A DNA stretch of 40,000 nt from Anaeromyces robustus (lineage: Eukaryota; Neocallimastigomycota; Neocallimastigomycetes; Neocallimastigales; Neocallimastigaceae), in NCBI GenBank assembly GCA_002104895.1, contig MCFG01000149.1, positions 1-40,000 on the forward strand. Reading direction: 5' to 3'. Below are positions 8,744 through 18,824 of the stretch, piece by piece. Numbering within the stretch: the first letter of the stretch is position 1; every line of letters begins with the position of its first letter. The notes under the pieces are model-generated. The model saw only the letters and a program-made list of their open reading frames with translations. It was not told the origin of the DNA and ran no database searches. The position numbers and the translations under genes were made by a program.

Positions 8744-8994
8744 TTTCAAAATTAATATATAAATATTTATTATTTTATGTTAAGATACTTTATTATATTT
8801 TATAATAATTTACTACATATTATCTTTCTTTTTCAATCAAAAGAATAAATAGAGAATTTATTTCCTATTTATATTTAATAAAAGATTAAATATTATTTCT
8901 ATTGGTTGATACAATAATATTAAGGGGTTATTTATTTATATAAATAATATAAGTTAATTATGTTATGATAAACACAATAAATATTATTCTGACA
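8744..8994 (-). repeat. 3' LTR of the copia element
   Basis: This 251-bp LTR reads from TTTCAAAATT (8744) to ATTCTGACA (8994) on the plus strand. In element sense it begins TGTCAGAA and ends TTTTGAAA, so the 5' end is the usual TG but the 3' end is not CA. The boundary is fixed by the CTCAC duplication and by the matching copy at 14599-14849. Confidence 0.93.
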
Positions 8995-9003
8995 TTCCTC
9001 CTT
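8995..9003 (-). other. Polypurine tract of the copia element
   Basis: AAGGAGGAA on the minus strand directly abuts the TGTCAG start of the 3' LTR, as expected for the plus-strand primer. Confidence 0.82.
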
Positions 9004-9049
9004 AAATTAATCTTTCTATAAGATTAATTTAATATTTTATTTGTTTATT

Positions 9050-12000
9050 TTAATGGTCAATTTTAGTTAGTATTGAATTTCTAAATTTATCCATTAATTT
9101 GTTATCAAGATATTTGGTAAAACCATCAGCTAAATTATATTTTGATTTTATATATTTTAGTTTAATTTTCCTTTGGTTAATTAATTCTCTTATATAGTGA
9201 TAACGTATATCAATATGCTTTGTTTTAGGATTAATTGATTGATTTTCACTATTATAAATGGCTGCTTTATTGTCGACGTTAATTGTTAAGTAATTTAAGT
9301 TAAAATTTAGTTCATTTAAAAAATTCATATACCATACACTATGCTTCGCGCATTCACTCAAGCTATAATATTCAGCTTCTGCCGTAGACGTTGATACACA
9401 ATGTTGAAGTTTTGAATACCAACTAGTGGGTGAACCACCTATCGATATTAGAAAACCTGAGGTGGACCTTCTAGTGACTGGATCCCCAGCATAGTCAGCA
9501 TCTGTATATATTTCAATTGATGTGTTTTTTGTAAATTTGATTCCATAATTGGCGGTTGATTTTATATATCTGAAAATTTTTAACACACTTTCCCAATCTT
9601 CATAATTTGGATTGTTTGAATTCCTTGATGCTCTACTTACGGCAAAAAGAATATCCGGACGTGTACATATTGCCAAATATAATAGATTTCCAATAGCACT
9701 TCGATATTTTGTTTCATTAAATTTTATTTCTCTTAATTCTTTGTTTTCTACTGGCTTTAAATTCCTTGTTTGTCTATAATTGTCAATATTAAACTTATTT
9801 AAAATATCGTTAATATATCTTTTTTGATGTAATATATACCCACCTTTACATTTTTCAAATTTGATTCCAATTACGAAATCCACATCCCCAATGTCTTTGA
9901 TTTCAAATTTTTCTTTAATTAATCTTTTTGTATTGTTAATTTCTGATTCTGTTCCTGAAATTAATATATCATCGACGTATACAGATAATATACATATTAT
10001 GTCTTTATTTCTGTTTTCTTTTACGTATATACAGGGTTCACTAAAAAGTCGTCTGAAATTTATTTTAATTAGTTCTGCATTTAGTTTTTCATTCCATTGC
10101 TTACCAGCTTGTTTTAGCCCGTAAAGTGCCTTATTTAATTTCCAATAACATTTGTTGAACCCTGGATCACCTTCGGGTGCCTTCATGTATATATTTTCAT
10201 TCAATGGTGCATTTAAATAGGCGGCATTGATGTCTATTTGAATTATTCTGAACCCCTTTTGAACAGATATGGCTATGAATAGTCTGAGCGAATCTTGTTT
10301 TAGAGTTGGAGAGAATGTTTCATTGTAATCGATTCCAAATTCTTGTGTAAAGCCTTTAGCTACCAATCTTGCTTTCCATTTAATGATGTTTCCATCTCCA
10401 TCTCTTTTATAGCTGAAAATCCATCTAGATGATATTATATTTGCACCTTCTGGAATGTTATCAACCGTTTCATATACATTCATTTTTGTCATATTTTGAA
10501 GCTCTTTATTTACTGCTTCTAACCATTGATCTTTATCTTCGAAATTGAAAATATCATTATAATCATATGGTTCATGTAGATAAGATTTTCTTTTCTTTAA
10601 TTTGTTATTATTATAAAAATTATTTTTCCTTTTGTTGTTATGAGTACAATTTTTGTAAGAATTTTGTTTAATGTTTATTCCATTAGCATCATTATTCTTA
10701 ACTTGATTGATTTCAATTGTTTTATTGATTTTGTTGTTATTTTCAGTGTTATTATTCTTAACTCCATTGTTGACATTGCTATTAGTATTATCGTGTTGAA
10801 TATTGATATTACTAATATCAGGGTTATAAAGTATGAAGTTCCTCCTGATTTCGTTAAGTGGAAGGAAATTTGAATATGAAGTAATTGAAGAATCCCTATA
10901 TAAATTTCCAGGTGTAGATTCAAAAAATTCAACAGATCGGGAGTAAATAATTTTATTGTTGGAAATGTCAAGGATTTTGTAACCAGAAGGGTTTCGACAA
11001 TATCCAAGGAAAATACCAGGAAGAGAATTGTTGTCAAATTTGTTCCTAAAGATCTTAGGAGTATAGAAGAAAACCTTACAGCCAAAAACTCTCAAGTTGT
11101 GATAGTCAGCAGGATGTTTGTAAAGGATTTCAAATGGAATTTTGGAATTAATACTTGAATGTGGGATTCTATTATATACATAATTTGCCGTTTCTATTGC
11201 GTCTTGCCAGAATTGATGCGATAACTTAGAATCATTTAAAATTGATTTAGCTGTTGAAATTAGAGTTCCGTTTAACCTTTCAATTTTACCGTTTTGTTGT
11301 GGAGAATAAGGGATGGTAAATTGATGAATAATACCATTACATATACAGAAGTTTTTAAAATGATAATTTGAAAATTCGGTACCATTATCTGTACGAATTT
11401 GTTTAATGTTGCAATTGAATAAGTTTCTTATTTGCAAATACCATATGTGAAATTTATTAAAAGTATCTCCTTTGCTTTCAAGGAATAATGTCCATGCATA
11501 TCTTGAGTGGTCATCAAGTATGGTAAGGATGTATTTATTATTGTATAATGATTTTTCTAATGGTCCAATTAAATCCATGTGTATTAGGTCGAATGTGTTT
11601 TTTGATCTGTTGTTAATTGATTTAAATGGTTTATTTTTTAGCTTTGAGTTTGAGCAAATTTGACATTTTTCAGATGTATTGATTTTTGATAATTTGTTTT
11701 TTAATTTTGCTATATCAAAATGGCATAACCTTCTATGCCATAATTGCATATTATTGTTAGAATATATATGGTAAATATTAAGGTCGTTGTTCTGAAAATT
11801 ATTGTTGTTGGAATGATAATTTATTATATTTTTTGTTATCCATAATTTATATGTATTTGATTTATCAGCTTTAATGTTTGTGATCTTGGTTCCATGTTGA
11901 TTTATTATTGTAGCAATAAGGTTATTATTATTATTGTTGAAAATTATTTTAAAATTCTGTTTTAAGAGTAAACTTATTGAAATTAGATTTTTATTGATTT

Positions 12001-13321
12001 TTGGTGTGTAATAAACGCTATTTAATTTTATTTTATGGTTATTTATATAGCCTATAAATTCTCCAATATAAGTTGATTTTACTGTAGTTCCATTGGCTAA
12101 AGTAATTGATTCATTACATGGTTTAATATTTACAAGTAAGCTTAACATGTAAGTAGTATGGATGGAGGCTCCTGAGTCTAGAATCCAGCATGATACTTTA
12201 TTAGTTTCTGGGTCTTGTGTGTTTGAAGGATTGGTCTTTGTATTTATACAGTTTACTTCTAAATCAGATTCAGTATTGTAGTCTTTTACGAAAGCATTAG
12301 CATAAATATTACTGTCCTTTTTGTTTTTAAATGAATTATTCCTATATTTGTTTTGAATATGTTTAGACCAGTTATGTGGAGGTTTATTCTTCTTAGTAGA
12401 TTTATACTTTCTAGTTTGGCTTGACTTCGTTTTATTATTTCTTTTGCTATACCAGCAGTCTGAAGAATAGTGGCCATACTTGTGACATATATGGCACCTT
12501 CCATTTTTTCTCTTTCCTTTTGTTTGCTGAGTTGTTTTTCTCTTTGTATTAAATTTGTTGGATTCGACACTTAATGCTTCATTTAGTAGTTTCCTCGGAT
12601 TAGTGGTTTCTTTTATATTTGAGAATATTATATCCGGAATGACATTTTTTACATAGTCTTTACATTTTTCCCAGTTATCTTTAAATTGAAAAACATTTAT
12701 GAACCTTAGGTTTTCTGGAAGGGCTCTATTTAGTATTCCTGCTTTCATGTTATCAGGAATGTCTCCATCTATATTTTCCAATTCGTCAATCAAGTTTTGT
12801 AGTGTGGCAATGAAAATATGGATATCTTCTTCAATATTAAATCTCATATTGTCAATTTTGTCTTTTAAGTCTGCTTTTTTGTGTTCTGAACTACGAGTGA
12901 ATGATTTATTTAGTAATTTCCAGATTTGGTAAGCAGTTTTATTTTGACTTTGAATTATACTTTTTGTTTTTTCACCTAAACTGTTAGTTATTATCCATTT
13001 TACTAAAATATCATTTTTTATATCATCTTCGGAGGTAGATTTTTCATAGACTAAAGATTCATCAAATTTGTCTTGAGTGTATTGATTTAAATTTTCTTTT
13101 ATGTCCCTTTTTCTTAATTTTACTACCTTTTCTTCTGTTACATATCTGTCTAAATTATTAATACATAATAGGTACATTATGTTTGTTCTCCATTCAGTAT
13201 AATTGTCGGTAGATAATTCGACTATTCTATTGAAGCTTTCTGAATAGTTGAATGTAATACCTTTCGTACTATTATCTTCTTCAATATTTATGGTGTGATT
13301 TTGATTTCTCGGCCTTGGCAT
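9050..13321 (-). CDS. copia Gag-Pol polyprotein (1423 residues), intact
   Basis: This single frame encodes all retrotransposition functions. Gag (1-290) has a UBN2-type body and a zinc knuckle CHICHKYGHYSSDC (276-289, perfect CX2CX4HX4C). The protease site is DSGAS at 382-386. The integrase zinc finger is H529, H534, C553, C556; its core is D583, D645 and E681 with exactly 35 residues between the last two. An Asn/Lys-rich linker (about 840-910) precedes RT, which has QIDINAAYLNAPL (D1030) and YVDD at 1115-1118. RNase H has TDADYAGD (1273-1280), then STSTAEAEYYSLSE and a final ADGFTK. Order PR-IN-RT-RH is diagnostic of copia. Every catalytic residue I looked for is present. The start MPRPRNQNHT is the first ATG of the frame, just after the leader. 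No frameshift separates Gag from Pol, so the Gag:Pol ratio must be set another way. Confidence 0.96.
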   Translation of the reverse strand: MPRPRNQNHTINIEEDNSTKGITFNYSESFNRIVELSTDNYTEWRTNIMYLLCINNLDRYVTEEKVVKLRKRDIKENLNQYTQDKFDESLVYEKSTSEDDIKNDILVKWIITNSLGEKTKSIIQSQNKTAYQIWKLLNKSFTRSSEHKKADLKDKIDNMRFNIEEDIHIFIATLQNLIDELENIDGDIPDNMKAGILNRALPENLRFINVFQFKDNWEKCKDYVKNVIPDIIFSNIKETTNPRKLLNEALSVESNKFNTKRKTTQQTKGKRKNGRCHICHKYGHYSSDCWYSKRNNKTKSSQTRKYKSTKKNKPPHNWSKHIQNKYRNNSFKNKKDSNIYANAFVKDYNTESDLEVNCINTKTNPSNTQDPETNKVSCWILDSGASIHTTYMLSLLVNIKPCNESITLANGTTVKSTYIGEFIGYINNHKIKLNSVYYTPKINKNLISISLLLKQNFKIIFNNNNNNLIATIINQHGTKITNIKADKSNTYKLWITKNIINYHSNNNNFQNNDLNIYHIYSNNNMQLWHRRLCHFDIAKLKNKLSKINTSEKCQICSNSKLKNKPFKSINNRSKNTFDLIHMDLIGPLEKSLYNNKYILTILDDHSRYAWTLFLESKGDTFNKFHIWYLQIRNLFNCNIKQIRTDNGTEFSNYHFKNFCICNGIIHQFTIPYSPQQNGKIERLNGTLISTAKSILNDSKLSHQFWQDAIETANYVYNRIPHSSINSKIPFEILYKHPADYHNLRVFGCKVFFYTPKIFRNKFDNNSLPGIFLGYCRNPSGYKILDISNNKIIYSRSVEFFESTPGNLYRDSSITSYSNFLPLNEIRRNFILYNPDISNINIQHDNTNSNVNNGVKNNNTENNNKINKTIEINQVKNNDANGINIKQNSYKNCTHNNKRKNNFYNNNKLKKRKSYLHEPYDYNDIFNFEDKDQWLEAVNKELQNMTKMNVYETVDNIPEGANIISSRWIFSYKRDGDGNIIKWKARLVAKGFTQEFGIDYNETFSPTLKQDSLRLFIAISVQKGFRIIQIDINAAYLNAPLNENIYMKAPEGDPGFNKCYWKLNKALYGLKQAGKQWNEKLNAELIKINFRRLFSEPCIYVKENRNKDIICILSVYVDDILISGTESEINNTKRLIKEKFEIKDIGDVDFVIGIKFEKCKGGYILHQKRYINDILNKFNIDNYRQTRNLKPVENKELREIKFNETKYRSAIGNLLYLAICTRPDILFAVSRASRNSNNPNYEDWESVLKIFRYIKSTANYGIKFTKNTSIEIYTDADYAGDPVTRRSTSGFLISIGGSPTSWYSKLQHCVSTSTAEAEYYSLSECAKHSVWYMNFLNELNFNLNYLTINVDNKAAIYNSENQSINPKTKHIDIRYHYIRELINQRKIKLKYIKSKYNLADGFTKYLDNKLMDKFRNSILTKIDH

Positions 13322-14584
13322 TTTATTTTGTTTAATATATTTTCAATATTTAATTATTGTAGTTGTTTTTTTTTTTTTTGCAATGAAAATAGAGAAAAAA
13401 AACTGTATTTATAAGAAAAAAAAATTATGTAATAATATTATTTACAACTATTATTCATACATAGTATAAATATTTTAGTTATCCCCCTTTTTATTTTATA
13501 GGGTATTATTTATAGATTGTTTATGTCAAATTTCTGATTCAGGGGAGTTATATTGATATTATTTGCTATTGTTATTTAATTATGTTTAATTTAATATAAA
13601 TAAATGTTTATTTATCTTATTATTGTTATTAATTTATGTTTAATATAAATAAATCTTTATTTATTTTATTATTGTAGTTATTATTATTCTTTAGATATTA
13701 TCTAACATCAAAATTTTGATTGTTTTTTTTTATTTTTTTTTTATTTTTTTATTGTATTTACCTTTATTAATTATATTTGATTGGTCATTATATTATTTTT
13801 AGTTTATTTGATTTTTTAATTTTGTTAATTATATTTAATTATATTTAATTATATTTAATTATATTTAATTATATTTAATTATATTTTAATTTAATTAATA
13901 GATTTAATTTTAGATATTACTTAATTTAAAAAAATTTTTGATTGGTTTGTTGGTGAATTTATTTCATATATATTTATATTATTTTAAATTTAATTTTATA
14001 TGAAAATTTATACAAATATTTTAGTTATAATTTAATTTTAATATTTCATGTACATATAATATTGTTTAATTAATATTATTATTTTATTAGTTTTATTTAT
14101 ATTAATTACTCTACTGGTTAATTTATTTCTAATTATTTATACTTGGCTGACATAATTTTTATAAACAGCTCAAGTAAAAATAAAATATCATTTAGAAATA
14201 AAGTATTATTAATATTATAATTTTAATGGAATATAATTCAGTTCAAATAAATGTGGCTGACTTAATCTTAAAAATGATATGACTGACATAATTTCAGTTC
14301 AAAAAAATTTTTGGCTGACATAATTTCAGCTTAGATATAAATGTTTGGTTGACAAGATTCAGCTCAAACAAAAATATAATTTCAAAAATTTTTACATTCT
14401 TATATACTTTATTATGTAATTAATATTTTTATTTTGAATGATTTTGATTAATTAGTTCTTCAGTTAAACATTTATATGTATATATATATATATATGAGTT
14501 AGTTTATATTTATTTATAAAAAATTATCATTTATAATATTTATAATTTAATACTTAAATTATATAAAGCTCAATTATAGTGAGT
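13322..14584 (-). other. Long 5' leader of the copia element with internal repeats
   Basis: About 1.26 kb of non-coding, AT-rich internal sequence separates the primer site from Gag-Pol. It includes a tandem run of TTAATTATAT-type 10-mers (13824-13890) and an (AT)n stretch near 14480. Around 14143-14369 there are five degenerate copies of a 20-25-bp motif resembling TGGCTGACATAATTTCAG, all in one orientation and mostly 30-110 bp apart. Candidate roles are packaging signals or binding sites; no open frame of note was seen. Confidence 0.6.
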
Positions 14585-14598
14585 TGAGACTCTTAATC
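14585..14598 (-). promoter_or_regulatory. Primer binding site, half tRNA-Lys(CUU) type
   Basis: The plus strand immediately outside the 5' LTR reads TGAGACTCTTAATC. This equals the anticodon arm of eukaryotic tRNA-Lys(CUU) from the stem through the CTT anticodon to about nucleotide 40. AGCTCA further upstream (about 14566) resembles its D arm. The element RNA is therefore complementary to a 5' tRNA fragment ending in the anticodon arm. Drosophila copia uses a comparable half-molecule of initiator tRNA-Met. That the primer here is Lys rather than initiator Met is my inference from the match. Confidence 0.7.
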
Positions 14599-14849
14599 TT
14601 TCAAAATTAATATATAAATATTTATTATTTTATGTTAAGATACTTTATTATATTTTATAATAATTTACTACATATTATCTTTCTTTTTCAATCAAAAGAA
14701 TAAATAGAGAATTTATTTCCTATTTATATTTAATAAAAGATTAAATATTATTTCTATTGGTTGATACAATAATATTAAGGGGTTATTTATTTATATAAAT
14801 AATATAAGTTAATTATGTTATGATAAACACAATAAATATTATTCTGACA
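14599..14849 (-). repeat. 5' LTR of the copia element
   Basis: This 251-bp copy shows no difference from 8744-8994 on side-by-side reading. It is followed by the duplicated target CTCAC (14850-14854). Agreement of the primer site with its inner edge supports the boundary. Confidence 0.93.
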
Positions 14850-15130
14850 CTCACAACTCACAATCCTTCTATTAATTTTTCAACAAATTTCAATTCAAAT
14901 TACTGTCTTACAAATTGTTTAATACTTCTAAACTCATTCATTGTAAATTCTCAGAATACAAAATAAAATACAACTATTAAATCTCATTCTAAAGTTAATA
15001 ATAATCTTGAAAATCCTAGTAATTCTCAGTCATTGAAATGTAATAATAAATCATCTCATGCTTTTAATTAATAGATTAAATGATAATTATAATTGTTCTG
15101 AAGAATTCCTATAAATTTTTAACAAAAAAT
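14850..15130 (+). pseudogene. Ty3-like protease/pol remnant, 3' part
   Basis: This continues the remnant of 8225-8743. After dropping the copia element and one CTCAC, GIDWL runs on in frame as TTHNPSINFSTNF. It stops at 14964-14966, then continues in the same register as NTTIKSHSKVNNN and similar Asn/Ser-rich spacer. A last frame reads NDNYNCSEEFL, then IFNKK, near 15070-15130, resembling the region just before Ty3 RT. No RT core follows, so the remnant is truncated here. It shows several stops and frame changes. Confidence 0.65.
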
Positions 15131-15439
15131 ATTTTTTTTAATATGATTTTAAATATTCAGAATAATTATTTTATCGATATTTAAATATGGAAATTATAAT
15201 ATAAAAAATTAAAGATATAAATAATTATTATATATAATATAATTAATATACTAAATAATTAATTATAATTATAATTATAATTATTTTAACTAATGTATCA
15301 TGAATAAATAATTCAATAAATAAAAATATAAAATATAAATAAATAAAGTAGTAAAAAATTATTTAATAATTTTTTTTTATTTTTTTATTTAATATTTTAA
15401 TAATACTTAATATTCTTTTTTTTAATATTTCGATAATAT
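15131..15439. other. AT-rich spacer without recognisable gene
   Basis: Nearly pure A/T with short TAATTATAATTA runs (about 15250-15285). I see no coding signature, RNA gene or clear repeat unit here. Confidence 0.6.
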
Positions 15440-16340
15440 TATCATTTTTAGTTTTTTTAATAAAAATATTCATATATAATATCGTTATATTATTCATTAT
15501 TATATTTATTATTATTCATTTATCAAAAAAAATAAAATAAATATATTTAATTTTATAATGAATTTTTATTTTTTTTTAATTTTTTTTAGTAATTAATAAA
15601 AAAGAAATATTTATTTATTTGTTTATTTTCTATTCATTTATTTATATATATATATATTATTTAATTTTTTTTAATTATATATTATTTTATTTTTATAACG
15701 TGGCTTTCATAATTTGTTTTTAAAAAAATTCATTTTTTATTTATTTTATGCGCCTCATTGCAAAAATTTACTATGCGCCCCATATCATATTATTTATTTC
15801 ATAAAGTGGCTTTTATAGTATTTGTTTAAAAGTTTTATTTTTATTATTTAATATGCGCCTCATTACGAAAATTTAATATGCGCCTCATATCTAATTACTT
15901 AATGGGGAGTGGGGCGCATGACAAGATTTATGGCTTGAATTTCTCATTTCGCAATGGGGCGCATAATTATATAAATAATAAAATAAATAAAAATATAATA
16001 TAAAAATTATTTAATAATATTTTTTATATAATATTTTAATAATATTAAATATTTTTTTAATTTAATAATATTTTTTATATAATATTTTAATAATATTAAA
16101 TTTTTTTTATTTAATAATATTTAATATTTTTTTTATTTAATAATATTTAATAATATGGAATATTTTTTTGTTTAATTTTTTTTTATTTTGAATATTATTA
16201 AAATATTAAACATAAATATTTTTATTTAATAATATTTAATAATATGGAATATTTTTTTTTGTTTAATATTTTATTAAATATTATTAAAATATTAAGTATA
16301 AATATTTTTATTTAACAATATTTAATAATAATATTATTAA
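15440..16340. repeat. Foldback/MITE-like element, copy A, with GCGCC islands
   Basis: An AT-rich element contains four short GC-bearing islands in an A/T desert. There are paired sites of TATGCGCCTC and ATGCGCCCC or ATGCGCCTC spaced about 30 bp apart (15757-15781 and 15862-15888), and opposing GGGGCGCAT sites at 15911 and 15954. Its flank (15440-15670), with CATTTATCAAAAAAAATAAA and AAGAAATATTTATTTATTTG, recurs at 31640-31870 and 33060-33165. Its reverse complement recurs at 32080-32310. GTGGCTTTCATAATTTG at 15702 also recurs, in both orientations, in that cluster. No protein is encoded, so any transposition would be non-autonomous. Confidence 0.6.
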
Positions 16341-16604
16341 TTAATAAATATATTAATATTTTTCAAACTAACTCAATTCAATGATAATTAAAATTCTTTA
16401 GTCATCATTATTGAATTAGATTTATATTTTTTAGAATAATTTTGACAGTAAATTAATTATAATTTATAATTTTAGTAATCATCTTCATTTATTATTATTT
16501 ATATTTAATTAAATCAAATAAACAATTAAACCGTAATTCAACAATATCATTATTATTATAATCATTTTTAATTAGCTCGTATTCCAGTTTTTCGTAGTGT
16601 CTAA

Positions 16605-17030
16605 TTAAATATCAATTTCGTCCGTTCTTCTTAATATTCTTTTCTTTTTATTCAATATTCCTGCAATTCTTTCGAAATCACTATAAGATAATAATACTTT
16701 TTGTAATGTATATGTTAATTTATATAAAGAAGGTTTTTTTGCAAATAAATTATTTAAATAATTATTAAAAAATTATGATGTATTATTTGTAATGTGTTCT
16801 ATATAATTCCAAGTTTTTATATCATAATTATTTAAGTAGGTGTTCTTAAAATATTCTAAGAATTTCAAAAATTGGAAACGATCACATACTTCCCATGAAC
16901 TTTTAATTTTATTATAAATATCAAATATGTATTCAGGGTTTATAAAGGGTAAGTTAGAAATAGCTTTAGAAAATTGACACTCAAATGTCAAAATTTTTTT
17001 ACTATACCAAAAATAAGTTTAAATTTTATT
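16605..17030 (-). pseudogene. Probable MULE-like transposase relic
   Basis: The minus-strand frame reads YFWYSKKILTFECQFSK, then NLPFINPEYIFDIYNKIK, FLKFLEYFKNTYLNN and IEHITNNTS. After an in-frame TAA (about 16773) it continues FFNNYLNNLFAKKPSLYKL and ends at a stop at 16605. The E-H-x-TNN-x-S-x2-F-x3-L-N pattern resembles the C-terminal half of MULE/FLYWCH-associated transposase-like proteins (compare ERTNN-x-EGFH). The catalytic DDE part is missing. It is a short, stop-containing fragment, and the family call rests on this motif only. Confidence 0.45.
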
Positions 17031-17298
17031 TTGTTTTTATATTATTAATATTCAAACTCGAATATATTTTATACAAAATTTATTAGATTTTTTAGAAATT
17101 TTTTTTCAGACTTCGAATTTTGAAATTTTCAACTAAACAAATGTAATTTACATTAAATTGGGAAATTGAAATTTAAAAGACTTTTTTCAAACATTTAAAT
17201 TTGAAAAAAGAAATTGAAATTATTATAATAAACTAATTTAAAAAAGATAAAATAAAATGAAAAAAAATTTTATTAGTTATTATTTTTTATCAAGAATA

Positions 17299-17565
17299 TT
17301 TTTTATAATTATTTCTCAATAAAATTTGTAAATGTATACATTAAATTATAATAAAATAAAAGAAAAAATAAGTAAAAATATCAAAAATACTTTTTATAAT
17401 TATTTCTCAATAAAATTTGTAAATGTATACATTAAATTATAATAAAATAAAAGAAAAAATAAGTAAAAATATTAAAAATACTTTTTATAATTATTTCTCA
17501 ATAAAATTTGTAAATGTATACATTAAATTATAATAAAATAAAAGAAAAAATAAGTAAAAAACAGA
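17299..17565. repeat. 91-bp tandem repeat, about three copies
   Basis: TTTTTATAATTATTTCTC recurs with a spacing of exactly 91 bp (anchors at 17305, 17396 and 17487). The intervening sequence, including AAATGTATACATT, is nearly unchanged. It is non-coding. Confidence 0.88.
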
Positions 17566-17865
17566 GTAAAAAAAACTATATATTTCAAAATATATATATA
17601 GAAAAAAGTTGATAAAAAATTGAGTATATATTATAATAATAATAATAATAATAAAAATAAGAAAAATTATTACAGTGAAACAATAAATTTTTTAATAAAA
17701 TTTCATTGTGAAACTCAAAAAAAGTTTCACGATAAAATAAAATTGATACGTTATTTTTATAATACGCATCTTTTATTTATTTGGAACATGACAGTAAGGA
17801 ATTATGACAAAATAATATATTCTAATAACACATAATAATATTTATTTATTTATATATAATAATGT

Positions 17866-17904
<39 letters not shown>

Positions 17905-18820
17905 TTTTATATTTATTATTACATCTTATTTATTTTACACTCCTTATAATTAGATTAATAACTAAATATATTAAAATAATATTCCTTATATAATCTCATC
18001 TATTATTCTAGGAATTAAACATAATAATTAAACTAAACTCATTATAACTTTCTTGGATGAACACTTTCTTCCCTAGAAAGGTTATCCATTAAACTATTAA
18101 TAATATTTCTTATTTTTATATCTAATTAATTATTTAAACCAATCATATTATATTTTATTTCAATCTTCATCACCTTTGACTACTAATAATTTCCTCTATA
18201 TTAGTGCGTCACGTATCAAAATAATAAAAATATTAAAAATTTCACTGTGTAACTCTAAGAAATGTAGCACAGAAAAATTGGTTATAAAACTGATTAATAT
18301 AATAAAAAACTGAGTAATATAATAAATAAATTATAAATTTATATGCTAAAAAAAAAGTAATGTTAAACTCATGAATTATTAAGAGATATTATTACATGAG
18401 ATATAAATAAATTTCAATTTTAAATTCTTATATTTGTAACGTTTTCTTCCGACTATTAGATTGTTATAGGAAATTAATAACAAATAAAAATATAAAATTA
18501 GAAATTATCTAAAATAATATTGATTATACACTTAATTAATTAGTAGATTTATTTATTTAATATATATTTATTCATTTATATATGGTTAATATTTATATTT
18601 TATTTATTATTAATTTAACTGTTAATATCGACTCAAAGAGTCAAATAAAATAAAATACATGAATTTACATATTCAAAAATCTATTCTAAATTATTACACA
18701 ATTAGGTAAATTAGTTAAAATAGGAATTATATAATAATTTAATTATCAATTTAATTAAATAAATATAATATTATGAACTAGATAAATTATTATATTAAGT
18801 AAATCGAGAATTAATATTTA
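17566..18820. other. Gene-poor AT-rich stretch with TTTA microsatellite
   Basis: A (TTTA)n array lies at 17864-17910 and a short AAT run at 17635-17653. A 71-codon frame (17620-17835) has no recognisable domain and starts in the AAT run, so I do not call it a gene. The rest shows no RNA gene or repeat that I can name. Confidence 0.6.
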
Positions 18821-18824
18821 AATA

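Larger units (their letters stand above)
8744..14849 (-). mobile_element. Full-length, apparently intact Ty1/copia retrotransposon
   Basis: The element is 6,106 bp on the minus strand. Its two 251-bp LTRs show no difference on reading side by side. It has a 5-bp duplication CTCAC (8739-8743 and 14850-14854), a purine tract at the 3' LTR, a half-tRNA-type primer site at the 5' LTR, a 1.26-kb leader and one uninterrupted Gag-Pol. Matching LTRs and an open frame point to a recent insertion that may still be competent. It landed in the protease gene of an older Ty3-like remnant. Confidence 0.95.

Noticed and set aside
17299-17565. CRISPR-like array (also 21085-21375 and 39241-39470)
   Set aside because: Units are contiguous tandem repeats without unique spacers, and the window is eukaryotic.
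17620-17835. 71-codon Asn/Lys-rich frame
   Set aside because: It begins in an AAT microsatellite and resembles no family; length is within chance in this background.
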